This document shows, piece after piece, positions 27,635 through 36,256 of a stretch of DNA of 64,000 nt (position 1 is its first letter; every line of letters starts with the position of its first letter). Location of the stretch: contig NZ_JADIKF010000040.1 of the NCBI RefSeq assembly GCF_016904945.1, positions 434,001 to 498,000 of the forward strand, in the 5' to 3' direction. The notes beneath the pieces were generated by a model, which was not told the DNA's origin, made no database searches, and saw only the letters and a list, made by a program, of their open reading frames with translations. The translations under genes were made by a program, and so were the position numbers. The stretch comes from Dyella mobilis. GTDB lineage: Bacteria > Pseudomonadota > Gammaproteobacteria > Xanthomonadales > Rhodanobacteraceae.

Positions 27635-30213
27635 CGTTTACCTTTCGATTTCGGTGCGCGGCCCTTAGGCGCGCCTTTCTTGGCCTTGCCACCGGCATTG
27701 CCGGCCGCTTGCGTGCTCTTGCGCTTGCCGACGGCAGCGCCTTTCGCGGATGTCTTGCGGGATGGCGCCGCATCGCCATGCTTGGCTCCGCGATCGCGCC
27801 CCGGTACCGGCGGCAGCGACGGCAATGGACGCTGGCCGGGCGGCAGCGAGTAACGTTCGCCGGAGGCACCGTAGTCGTAGCGCTTGGCCGTCGGCGCAGC
27901 TTCCGATGCGCTTTTCTTGCCGGGCGGCACCAGGCGGAAGTCGATCTTGCGGTCTTCCAGGCTGGCGCGCAGCACCTGCACGCGCACGTGATCGCCCAAA
28001 CGGAACTGCAAACCGGTGCGCTCGCCTTTCAACAGATGGCGCACCGGATCGAAATGGTAGTAGTCGTTGGACAACTGGCTGATGTGCACGAGGCCGGAAA
28101 CCTTCGACTCGTCCAGCTCGACAAACAAGCCGAAGGACGTCACTCCTGTCACCGTACCGTCGAACTCCTCGCCGACGTGCTTGGCCATCCACGCACAGCG
28201 GAAGCGCTCGTCGACGTCGCGCTCGGCCTCTTCGGCGCGGCGCTCGCGTTGCGAGCAATGCACGGCCATCGCTGCCATGGCAACGTCGGTATAGGTGTAA
28301 GCGGATGGCTTGCCGCCCGCCAGTGCGTAACGAATCGCCCGGTGCACCAGCAGATCGGGATAGCGGCGGATCGGCGAAGTGAAGTGCGCATACGCACTCA
28401 GCGCCAAACCGAAGTGGCCGCGATTGTCGGGCTGGTAAGCCGCCATGCTTTGCGCGCGCAACAGCACCGACTGGATCAGCGCGCGTTCCGGGCGATCCTG
28501 CACCATGCGCAACACGTCGGCAAAGTCGCCGGGAGTGACGTCTTCCAGCGGCGGCATGCGCAATTTGAATTCGCGCAGGAACTGCTGCAGATCTTCATAT
28601 TTCTCGGCCGGCGGAGGCTCGTGCGCACGATAGAGCGCCGGAATCTTGCGCTTTTCCAGGAACAGCGCCGCCTGTACGTTGGCGGCGATCATGCATTCCT
28701 CGATCAGTTTGTGCGCATCGTTGCGCTCGGTCGCACCGACCGTCTGCACCTCGCCGGTCTGGTCGAGGCGAAATTTCACTTCCGGCGTTTCAAAATCGAT
28801 GGCGCCCCGGCGGTGGCGTTGCTCGGCCATCGCCTTGTACAGGGCATGCAGGTTTTCCAACTGCGGCAAGACATCGGCCACTTCGTGACGGGCGTCGGCA
28901 TCGTTCAACCCGATGGCCTGCCACACCTTGTCGTAAGTCAGGCGCGCATGCGAGCGCATGACGGCTTCATAGAACTTCGACTTCACCACCTCGCCATCGG
29001 CGCCGACCTGCATGTCGCAGACCATGCAAAGGCGTTCCACCTTCGGGTTGAGCGAGCAGATGCCGTTAGACAGGGTCTCCGGCAGCATCGGCACGACGAA
29101 GCCTGGGAAATACGTGGAGGTGCTGCGCTCGTAGGCTTCCTTGTCCAGCCCCGTGCCCACGCGCACGTAATGCGACACGTCGGCAATCGCCACCACCAGC
29201 CGCCAGCCGCCGCCGCGCCTGGGTTCGGCGTAGACGGCATCGTCGAAGTCGCGCGCATCGGCGCCGTCGATGGTGACCAGCGGCAGCTTGCGCAGGTCGG
29301 TGCGGCCTTCGCGCTCGGCGGCGGTCACTTCCGGTTCGATCTGCGCCGCTTCGCGCAACACTTCTTGCGGCCATTCGTGCGGCAGGTCGTGGCTGGCGAT
29401 CGCCATCTCTACCAGCAGGGACGGCTGCAGTCGCTCGCCCAGCACCGCGCGGATCGCGCCGAGCGGACCGCGGTGCGCCGTGGGCGGGTCGGTGATCTCC
29501 ACCACCACGATCTGGCCGGAGCGGGCGCCTTGTTCCTTGCCCGGCGGAATCATCACGTCCTGGTGCAAGCGGCGGTCGTCCGGTACCACCACGGTGACGC
29601 CGTTGTCGATTACCACGCGTCCCACCAGGCGCGGCGACCGGCGTTGCAGCACCTCGACGATCGCCCCCTGCCGGCGTCCGCGGCGATCCACACCCACCAC
29701 GCTGGCCAGCACGCGATCGCCATGCATCACGCTGCGCATCTGATACGGCGACAGGTAAAGGTCTTCGCCACCTTCGTCCGGCCGCAGGAAGCCGTAGCCT
29801 TCCGCGTTGGCCAGCACCACACCGGGAATCAAGTCCAGCTTGCGCGCCGGCGCGTAGCCGCCGCGGCGACCGAGCAGCAGTTGCCCATCGCGCACCATGG
29901 CGTTGAGACGCTTGGACAACGCGGTGATGCTGTATTCGTCGTAGAGCTCCAGCGCTTCGGCGACGCGCGCCTCGGTGAGCAGCTCGCCGCGTTCTTCCAG
30001 CAAGGCGAGGATCGCCTCGCGGCTGGGGATCGGCCGCTCGTAGCGCTCGGCCTCCCGTTTGGCAAAGGGATCCTGCCGCTGGGGCACCGCGGACGCTTCG
30101 GCGGCTGCCGCGCGGCTTCGGCGCGGGGTTTTCGGCTCAGCCGTACGCGCCTTGGTGGTCTTGGCCGTCTTGCGCGGCGCCTTATCCTTACCTGGACTGT
30201 GTTTTTTGGTCAT
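27631..30213 (-). CDS. rnr: Ribonuclease R
   Basis: An 860-residue 3'-5' exoribonuclease of the RNase II/RNB family that degrades structured RNA. A Lys/Arg-rich N-terminal tail (about 1-40) is followed by a helix-turn-helix-like domain, cold-shock domains, the RNB catalytic core with TIDGADARDFDDAV (catalytic aspartates) and HFTSPIRRYPDLLVHR, an S1 domain near GTVTGVTSFGLFVELDE, and a long basic Lys/Gly-rich C-terminal tail that binds RNA and ribosomes. First gene of the operon with rlmB. Confidence 0.96.
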   Translation of the reverse strand: MTKKHSPGKDKAPRKTAKTTKARTAEPKTPRRSRAAAAEASAVPQRQDPFAKREAERYERPIPSREAILALLEERGELLTEARVAEALELYDEYSITALSKRLNAMVRDGQLLLGRRGGYAPARKLDLIPGVVLANAEGYGFLRPDEGGEDLYLSPYQMRSVMHGDRVLASVVGVDRRGRRQGAIVEVLQRRSPRLVGRVVIDNGVTVVVPDDRRLHQDVMIPPGKEQGARSGQIVVVEITDPPTAHRGPLGAIRAVLGERLQPSLLVEMAIASHDLPHEWPQEVLREAAQIEPEVTAAEREGRTDLRKLPLVTIDGADARDFDDAVYAEPRRGGGWRLVVAIADVSHYVRVGTGLDKEAYERSTSTYFPGFVVPMLPETLSNGICSLNPKVERLCMVCDMQVGADGEVVKSKFYEAVMRSHARLTYDKVWQAIGLNDADARHEVADVLPQLENLHALYKAMAEQRHRRGAIDFETPEVKFRLDQTGEVQTVGATERNDAHKLIEECMIAANVQAALFLEKRKIPALYRAHEPPPAEKYEDLQQFLREFKLRMPPLEDVTPGDFADVLRMVQDRPERALIQSVLLRAQSMAAYQPDNRGHFGLALSAYAHFTSPIRRYPDLLVHRAIRYALAGGKPSAYTYTDVAMAAMAVHCSQRERRAEEAERDVDERFRCAWMAKHVGEEFDGTVTGVTSFGLFVELDESKVSGLVHISQLSNDYYHFDPVRHLLKGERTGLQFRLGDHVRVQVLRASLEDRKIDFRLVPPGKKSASEAAPTAKRYDYGASGERYSLPPGQRPLPSLPPVPGRDRGAKHGDAAPSRKTSAKGAAVGKRKSTQAAGNAGGKAKKGAPKGRAPKSKGKR

Positions 30214-30308
30214 GCGCTAAGTATCGCCTCGATGCACCATCAGATGAACGGTTTGGACGCACGCCCATCTCAAATCGCACCCTCGTCATGCGAACTGCGA
30301 AGAAATAG

Positions 30309-30337
30309 TTGACAACCCCTCTGACTATGCCTACTCT
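30309..30337 (+). promoter_or_regulatory. Sigma-70 promoter of tRNA-Leu
   Basis: TTGACA (30309-30314), a 17-base spacer and TACTCT (30332-30337), 38 bases before the tRNA. A consensus -35 box suits a stable RNA gene. Confidence 0.75.
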
Positions 30338-30374
30338 ACGCGGCTCGCACAGACCGAAAGTCGAAGCGACACCT

Positions 30375-30459
<85 letters not shown>

Positions 30460-30462
30460 CTT

Positions 30463-30486
30463 AAAAGCCGCGCGATGCGGCTTTTT
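30463..30486 (+). terminator. Rho-independent terminator of tRNA-Leu
   Basis: Stem AAAAGCCGC / GCGGCTTTT with a 5-base loop and a T-run, 3 bases after the tRNA. It also lies at the end of the convergent marC gene region. Confidence 0.9.
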
Positions 30487-30541
30487 TGTTGTCTTGCGAA
30501 ACCCGGCGAAAGCCGGGTTTGTCGTTTGGGGCGACCCTGCC

Positions 30542-31210
30542 TCAGGCACCGTGCAACGCAATCGATTGCAGGAACGCCGAGATGCCGGTGAGCATGATTT
30601 GCACGCCGACGCACAACAACAGCAACGCCGATACGCGCATGGCCACCTTGGTGCCCTCCGGGCCCAGATAGCGCGCCAGCAGCGTGGCCCGGCTGTAGAT
30701 TTGCCAGATGACGCCAGCCACCAGCGCAGCCACTGACAACGAAATGGCCGCTGTAACGAGGTAATCGCTCCACGCACTTGGCCGGTTGGCATGCAGTGCG
30801 ATGGCCGCCGCGATCGTTCCGGGCCCCACGGTCAGCGGCACGGCGAACGGAAAGAAGGCGCTCGCCATGAGGCTGCGCAGGTCGCCGCCCGGCGGCGGCG
30901 TCTCGCTGGCCGGTACATCCGGCTGGTTCAACATGTGCCAACCCGCCACGGCTACCGCGAAGCCGCCGCCGATGCGCAGCGCCTCCATCGAGATACCGAA
31001 GAAATTGAGTACCGGCGCGCCGGCGAAAAAGATCACGATCAAGGCAAAGAAAATATTCGTCGCGACTTTTTTCGCCAGCTGCGCACGCTCCGCGTTGGTC
31101 AGCGATTGCGTGCGCTCCAGAAAAACGAAGGCCATGCCGATCGGATTGATGATGCTGATCAGGCCGGTAAAACCGAACAGGATGTCGGTAATCAGGTGGT
31201 CGAACGCCAT
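30542..31210 (-). CDS. MarC family membrane protein
   Basis: A 222-residue inner-membrane protein with about six helices. The N-terminal ISIINPIGMAFVFLERTQSLT matches the MarC family's conserved NP..GR..F region, and PFAVPLTVGPGTIAAAI is the second signature (P..GPG.I). Despite the name, MarC proteins have no demonstrated multidrug resistance role; function is unknown. The ATG at 31210 gives the family's length. Confidence 0.9.
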   Translation of the reverse strand: MAFDHLITDILFGFTGLISIINPIGMAFVFLERTQSLTNAERAQLAKKVATNIFFALIVIFFAGAPVLNFFGISMEALRIGGGFAVAVAGWHMLNQPDVPASETPPPGGDLRSLMASAFFPFAVPLTVGPGTIAAAIALHANRPSAWSDYLVTAAISLSVAALVAGVIWQIYSRATLLARYLGPEGTKVAMRVSALLLLCVGVQIMLTGISAFLQSIALHGA

Positions 31211-31412
31211 CGGAATCGATGCTCCATCATCGATGAGTTGCAAACAGGAATGAAAAACCGGCCGAAATGGCCGGTCGTTCATCGAAACATGGACGAGGTG
31301 AGGCATCCACGCCGGCGGAAATTGTCTTTCAATTTTTCTGCGCGGTGAATCGGCGTCGTCCGATTCTTTGCATGCTCAAAGCATCTTCAGCAAAGAGCGG
31401 CGGCCGGCGAAC

Positions 31413-33362
31413 TCAGAGCTCGCGCAGAATGCGGAAGCCCACGCGCCCGCTGCGAACGCTCGCATCCGCACCTTGCCGATACGCGGAATTGGCCTGCTCC
31501 GGCGAGCTGCCCCACGAACCGCCGCGCACCACGCGCACCGAACATCCCGGGTTCACCCAGGCGCTGCCGTCCACCGGTGCGCGGATGTAATTGTCGTGCC
31601 AGCAGTCGGTCATCCACTCGGAGACGTTGCCGTCCATGTCGAACAAGCCGAAGGCGTTGGGCGAGAAACTCATCACCGGCGCCGGGCCCCAATAGCCATC
31701 GCCATAGCCGTGGAACGAGTGGCTCCAGCGTCGCCCGCTGGGCGAGCGATCCAGCGAACCGGTGAGGTTTTCCACCTTGGTGGCCGGCGCGCCTTTGCCC
31801 CACCAGTAGCGCGTGGTGCTGCCGGCGCGCAACGCGTACTCGAATTCCGACTCGCTGGGCAGCCGATACTTCTTGCCGGTGCGCTGGCTGAGCCACTGCA
31901 CGTAGGCATTGGCGTCGTTCCAGGAAATATTCACCACCGGCAGATTGTTCGCGGCGGCGTGGCCGGCGTAATCGTCTTCCCAGGTGGCGCTGGAATCGTC
32001 GCGCATCACGCCCGTGCGTTCGTCATAGACGCTCGCGCCGCCTCCGGTCACCGAATCGGGCTTGTAGCCGCTCGCCCGCACAAACTCGCGGAACTGACCA
32101 ACGGTGATGTCCGTTTGCGACAGCGCAAAGCCCTTGTCGATGGTGACCTGATGCTGCGGCGTCTGCGCATCGGTACGCCCTTCTTCTCCATCCGGCGCAC
32201 CCATCATGAAGTTGCCGGTGGGCACCACCAGCATGGTGGGCGATTGCCCGGTCATGTCCACGAAGCGATCGGTGAACACCTGCCCGGGCTTGTAGTTGGC
32301 GTATAGCCGCGCATTGGTGAGCTGCTCCTCGAAAGCCTCGATGCCGGCCAACGTGGGACTGATCGACTGCGCCTGCCCCGCCAATTGCTTGGCCAGCGCA
32401 ATATTGCCCGCATCCAGTGCGGAACGCGCCTGCGCCAGCACGCCGGTTGCGCGTTGCTGGCGGATGTTGTCGACCTGACCGCGCACATCCTGCAATTGCG
32501 GAGAGCTGGGCTGGATCGATTGCGCTTCGTCGATGGCGGCTTCCGCGCCGGAAAAATCGTTTTGCGCCACCGCGGCCAACGCGCGATCGAGCACCACGCG
32601 TTGCACCTGCAGAATGCCTTGCGCAGCAACGGCGTTTTCCGGATCGAGCTTCTGCACCTGGCGATAGAGATCCAGCGCATCGTCCCCGCTGGGCTTGTCG
32701 CCATGCCCTTGTTGCAGCAGATCGGCCGCCTGAGCCAGCATCGGGCGCACCGTGATCAGCGTCTTCATGCTGGCTTCGAGCGGCGCCACGTCGCTGGCCG
32801 TGTTCGGCAGGGCCTTGAGGTTATCCAGCAAGGTACCGGCCGCTTCGGAGTCGCCGATGGCGATGTCCTGGGTGATCTCGGCAATCAAGTGGGTGCGCAC
32901 CTGGTCCAGGCCCTGCACGGCGGCGCGACTGTCCGGCTTGAGCTTGATCGCCTGCTGATACAGAGCGGCCGCACTGTTCTTGTCGCCAGCCACCTGCCCC
33001 GCCAGGAAGGCCTTGCCGGCCCGCTCGATCAGCGCGCGCACCTCCGGCGGATCGGCCGTCAGCTGCTCGGGCAAGGGAATGTGGGCGCGATTGAGGCGCG
33101 AGGCGATAACGGCGGTCGGCGCCAAGGTCAGCGGCGGACCGGCATTGAGCTCCTCCTGCGCCGTAGGCGGCACGCTGCTCGCCCGAGCCGGGGTGGCGTG
33201 CGTCAGGCCGCCGGTGACGGGCGAAGGCGGATTGGCCACTTCCTCCGGGCTGACGTGGAAGATTTCCGGAAAAAAGTGATAAGTGAGGCCAAAAGCCAGC
33301 ACGAGCACGCCAAGCGCCCCACCAAATGCGCGTTGGCGTTGTACGGTTTCCTTGCTCGGCAT
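31413..33362 (-). CDS. SUMF1/FGE-domain protein with membrane anchor and repeat region
   Basis: A 649-residue protein. One N-terminal membrane helix (FGGALGVLVLAFGLTYHFF, about 13-31) is followed by a helical region at about 100-370 built from TPR-like pairs (AGKAFLAGQVAGDKNSAAALY, ALDLYRQVQKLDPENAVAA), then a C-terminal formylglycine-generating-enzyme-like domain with FMMGAPDGEEGRTDAQTPQH, LPSESEFEYALRAG, NVSEWMTDCWHDNY and RVVRGGSW. Many bacterial members of this fold do not make formylglycine; some are linked to signalling or protein modification. The FGE copper-binding cysteine pair is not evident. Function unknown. Confidence 0.85.
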   Translation of the reverse strand: MPSKETVQRQRAFGGALGVLVLAFGLTYHFFPEIFHVSPEEVANPPSPVTGGLTHATPARASSVPPTAQEELNAGPPLTLAPTAVIASRLNRAHIPLPEQLTADPPEVRALIERAGKAFLAGQVAGDKNSAAALYQQAIKLKPDSRAAVQGLDQVRTHLIAEITQDIAIGDSEAAGTLLDNLKALPNTASDVAPLEASMKTLITVRPMLAQAADLLQQGHGDKPSGDDALDLYRQVQKLDPENAVAAQGILQVQRVVLDRALAAVAQNDFSGAEAAIDEAQSIQPSSPQLQDVRGQVDNIRQQRATGVLAQARSALDAGNIALAKQLAGQAQSISPTLAGIEAFEEQLTNARLYANYKPGQVFTDRFVDMTGQSPTMLVVPTGNFMMGAPDGEEGRTDAQTPQHQVTIDKGFALSQTDITVGQFREFVRASGYKPDSVTGGGASVYDERTGVMRDDSSATWEDDYAGHAAANNLPVVNISWNDANAYVQWLSQRTGKKYRLPSESEFEYALRAGSTTRYWWGKGAPATKVENLTGSLDRSPSGRRWSHSFHGYGDGYWGPAPVMSFSPNAFGLFDMDGNVSEWMTDCWHDNYIRAPVDGSAWVNPGCSVRVVRGGSWGSSPEQANSAYRQGADASVRSGRVGFRILREL

Positions 33363-33468
33363 GTTGGGCGTTCCGTGGCTGGCCTGCTATGGTTCGCCGC
33401 TTACCATATGGCACCAATGATGATGGGGCAATCGCCGATCGCCTGTCCTGTCGGTTCAAGGAACACGC

Positions 33469-34587
33469 ATGCCCCTGCCCGTAACGCCTCCCCACGCCGA
33501 TTGGATCACCCAGCGCAGCGGACTCGAACAATGGCTGGCGGGGCTTTCGTCCAGCGCCACGCTCGCACTCGATACCGAGTTCATGCGCCGCAATACCTTC
33601 TATCCCCAGTTGGCTTTGCTTCAGCTGGGCGCCGACGAGCGCTATGCGCTGGTCGACCCGCTGGCCTTCGACATCGCCGACGCCTTGCGACCGCTTGAAA
33701 GAGCACAGGTGACCACCCTGATGCACAGCGCCAGCGAAGACCTGGAAACGCTGGCGCCCTGGCTGCCGCAAGGCCCCGGCGTGCTGTTCGATACACAGAT
33801 TGCCGCCGCCTTCGCCGGCATGGGCCTGGGCATCAGCTACCGCGCACTCGTCGCCGAACTGGCCGGCGCGGAACTCGACAAAGGCGAAACCCGCTCGGAC
33901 TGGATGCAGCGCCCGCTCACCCCTTCGCAAAGCGCCTACGCCACCCTCGACGTGGTCTATCTGCACACCATCCACCAGCAACTCGCCGAGCGCCTGGCGC
34001 AACGCGACCGCACCTCGTGGCACGCCGAAGACTGCGAACGCCAGAAGCGCAAAAGCTGCCAACGCTCCGGCGACACGCAACCGCAACTGGCCCTGCGCGG
34101 CGCGGCCGAATGGCCGCACCAACAGCAGGCACTGCTGCGCCGCATTCTGTTGTGGCGCGACCACACTGCGCGCCAGCTCGACCGCCCCCGCCCCTGGCTG
34201 GCCGAAGACGCACTGAGCTTGAGCCTGGCCCAACAACCGCCCGCGCGCCTGGACGAGCTGGAAAAACGCAGCAGCGGCCAACGCGCATTGCGCTCCCAGC
34301 AACGCGCCGAGCTGTTCGAACTGCTCGCCATGCCCATCAGCGACGAGGAAATGGCCGCCACCCGCGCCATCCCCGGCTTTCCACAGGGCAAGGCCAAGCA
34401 AGCCTTGAGCGCCATGAAAGAAACCGTCGACACCCTGGCCGCCGAACTGGACCTGCCCCCCGGCCTGCTCTGCTCGCGCAAGGTGCTGGAGGAATACGTG
34501 GTTACCGCCGAATGGCCCGAGGCCCTCGAAGGCTGGCGCCGCGGCGTGCTCCACGAACGGCTGAGCAGCCAGCTGCCCGACGCCTGA
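33469..34587 (+). CDS. rnd: Ribonuclease D
   Basis: A 372-residue DEDD-family 3'-5' exoribonuclease acting in tRNA 3' maturation. ExoI is LALDTEFMRRNTF, ExoII lies in LMHSASEDLETL, and the ExoIII Tyr/Asp in AYATLDVVYL. A first HRDC domain at about 210-290 binds RNA, with a second, weaker one following. AAGGAA precedes the ATG. It is followed 52 bases later by tRNA-Ala. Confidence 0.95.
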   Translation: MPLPVTPPHADWITQRSGLEQWLAGLSSSATLALDTEFMRRNTFYPQLALLQLGADERYALVDPLAFDIADALRPLERAQVTTLMHSASEDLETLAPWLPQGPGVLFDTQIAAAFAGMGLGISYRALVAELAGAELDKGETRSDWMQRPLTPSQSAYATLDVVYLHTIHQQLAERLAQRDRTSWHAEDCERQKRKSCQRSGDTQPQLALRGAAEWPHQQQALLRRILLWRDHTARQLDRPRPWLAEDALSLSLAQQPPARLDELEKRSSGQRALRSQQRAELFELLAMPISDEEMAATRAIPGFPQGKAKQALSAMKETVDTLAAELDLPPGLLCSRKVLEEYVVTAEWPEALEGWRRGVLHERLSSQLPDA

Positions 34588-34597
34588 CCCACAGGGC

Positions 34598-34626
34598 TTG
34601 GCTCGGTCCTGGTCCGCTGCTAACAT
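34598..34626 (+). promoter_or_regulatory. Sigma-70 promoter of tRNA-Ala
   Basis: TTGGCT, a 17-base spacer and TAACAT, 13 bases before the tRNA. Confidence 0.6.
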
Positions 34627-34639
34627 TTGCGGCTCGTGT

Positions 34640-34715
34640 GGGGCGGTAGCTCAGCTGGGAGAGCGCTGCGTTCGCAATGCAGAGGTCGGGAGTTCGATCC
34701 TCCTCCGCTCCACCA
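34640..34715 (+). tRNA. tRNA-Ala (anticodon CGC)
   Basis: A 76-base tRNA. The acceptor stem GGGGCGG pairs with CCGCTCC, including the G3-U70 wobble that identifies tRNA-Ala; the discriminator is A and CCA is encoded. The anticodon loop TTCGCAA gives CGC. The T arm contains GTTCGATCC. Confidence 0.96.
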
Positions 34716-35199
34716 AGAACAGGTCGTAAGCCTCTGGCTTTCGGCCTTTTTTCTTGCCTGTTTTTCTTATAATCCGTGGGCTACGCACGGGGTGTTTTGG
34801 GGTCACTTGGGGGCGTTTTGTGGTGCATAGCACCCCAACGATACCCCGCGATCATCACACGCATTTCGGCGCGCTCCCGCGTCGGCCATTCTGCTGCAAT
34901 GACAGCAACCATCAACGCCACGGTCGCCGCAATCATTGCCCGCGTTCAATCGGTTGACCCGTCGCTCACGCCGGACACGCCCGTCGGGTGATTTGCATGG
35001 CTGGTTGCGCTGAAATCCAGTCCGCGCGCGCTTACTGCTGGCATCACCCACCAGTAAGTCACCCGCACCGGTGCCGTCCCAGCGTAATCCGCCCACTGGG
35101 ACGCTCTGCTCGCCAGGCACAGTTCCCGTCACTGGCACCGACACCTGTTTTGTATGATCTTGGCCGTGCGACCGTATTGCGCGGCCTTAGGGGGGATCG
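34716..35199. other. Gene-poor region after tRNA-Ala, possible remnant of an integrated element
   Basis: No convincing gene in 484 bases. A short hairpin AAGCC/GGCTT (34728-34740) with a T-rich tail may end the tRNA transcript. Just after it come G-rich words (GGGGTGTTTTGGGG, CTTGGGGGCG) and a complementary CCCCAACGATACCCC, the kind of G/C-run sequence often seen upstream of tRNA-targeting tyrosine integrases, but no integrase follows. Short open frames here lack family signatures. Confidence 0.4.
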
Positions 35200-35415
35200 A
35201 TGCGTAGTGCAAAGCTTGGACTGCTGCTTGGCCTCGTGGGGATCGTGCTCATCGGTCGAGGCATCATCGGGATCATCAACAAAAACATCTCTGATGTGGG
35301 CCGCTTCGGGCCACAGAAAAATTACGAGGGCGCCGACGCTGTGTGGCAAGGTGTGCTCAATGTCATCGGTGGGTTAGCGCTCTTCATTTACAGTCTGGTG
35401 ATCCACTGGTTTTGA
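35200..35415 (+). CDS. Small two-helix membrane protein
   Basis: A 71-residue protein with two predicted membrane segments (LGLLLGLVGIVLIGRGIIGII and GVLNVIGGLALFIYSLVIHW) joined by a polar loop. The ATG at 35200 is preceded by AGGGGGG at 4-5 bases. No family is recognised. Confidence 0.6.
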   Translation: MRSAKLGLLLGLVGIVLIGRGIIGIINKNISDVGRFGPQKNYEGADAVWQGVLNVIGGLALFIYSLVIHWF

Positions 35416-35720
35416 AAGCGCCTTGCGCGGTTCAAGCCGCGCCGCGTCCTGGTCTCTTCTTCCTCCACTAACAAAGCCACGGCGGTCCACGTGGCTCGCC
35501 CGCAAAAGGGAGGATGTCGCATGTTCGGCCCCTCCCGCGGGCACAACTGTTGGATCGTTACTGAACTCCGTTGCTTCAACGCATCGAGATTCGACATAAC
35601 AGGCACCGTGATTCTCGGAACCCTGCATATTCAGAACGACCCAGCACCGCGCGTTGCCGCATCGCTAACGCAAGCTGGCGCGGATTTAGCCCACGGCTGC
35701 GGATGAATGGGGCTCCTGGA
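35416..35720. other. Intergenic stretch without recognisable features
   Basis: A 305-base region between the small membrane protein and the convergent secreted protein. Open frames on both strands are short and lack ribosome sites or family motifs. I see no terminator with a T-run. Confidence 0.4.
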
Positions 35721-36161
35721 TCACGGCTTTAGATCCGCCGCACTGATCCGCACCGTCTCGCCATACTGCTCGCAGAGTGCCTCCTGGTCTTTCACCCACT
35801 GGCGAGTCACCAAGTAAGTGCTGCCGTGTATGTCGGCTTCGGTGGGCACCACGTCGGTCTTCAGATGCAGGATGGAGATGGATTGAATCAGCGCCTCGCG
35901 ATTGCCGCCCCAGTCGATGATCTCCTGCCCATCGGGCCAGATGATCGTGGCGATCGCGCCGGTCTCGTCCTTGCTGCCGAACAGGCAGAACCGCGTGGCA
36001 TGACGGTCATGCCGGCTGCGCAGATATTCCACCAGTCGCGATCGGTATTGGTCGTAGTGCGAGTTGCTCGACAATCTGAAATAGGTTGTCCCTGACTGCG
36101 CAAAAGAACCCGCCGGCATGAGCAGGGCGAACGTGGCAGATACGGCTAGCCGCTTGATCAT
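35721..36161 (-). CDS. Secreted protein of unknown function (intact paralogue of 50466-50651)
   Basis: A 146-residue exported protein. The signal peptide (LAVSATFALLMPAGSFA) ends at about residue 21. The mature part begins GTTYFRLSSNSHYDQYRSRLVEYLRS and has two cysteines (RFCLFG and ALCEQYG), which could form a disulfide. A broken relative at 50466-50651 shares the pattern F/Y-L-S...Y..YRS/KGPL..YLRS...CIF, so a small local family exists. Function unknown. Confidence 0.7.
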   Translation of the reverse strand: MIKRLAVSATFALLMPAGSFAQSGTTYFRLSSNSHYDQYRSRLVEYLRSRHDRHATRFCLFGSKDETGAIATIIWPDGQEIIDWGGNREALIQSISILHLKTDVVPTEADIHGSTYLVTRQWVKDQEALCEQYGETVRISAADLKP

Positions 36162-36256
36162 GCGGTTCCTCCTGAACGCGAAATTCCCTGTGAAGGCCAG
36201 GCCGGCACGGAAGCGGTTAAAGCCCTTTCAACCGCCTCCGCGCCGTTTTCCTGCGA

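Noticed and set aside
27709..30312. Very long plus-strand open frame (867 codons)
   Set aside because: It is the antisense shadow of rnr, rich in His/Arg/Gln without motifs, a usual artefact in GC-rich coding DNA.
31413..33362. Active formylglycine-generating enzyme
   Set aside because: The expected active-site cysteine pair is not evident and no sulfatase gene is nearby, so only the fold is claimed.
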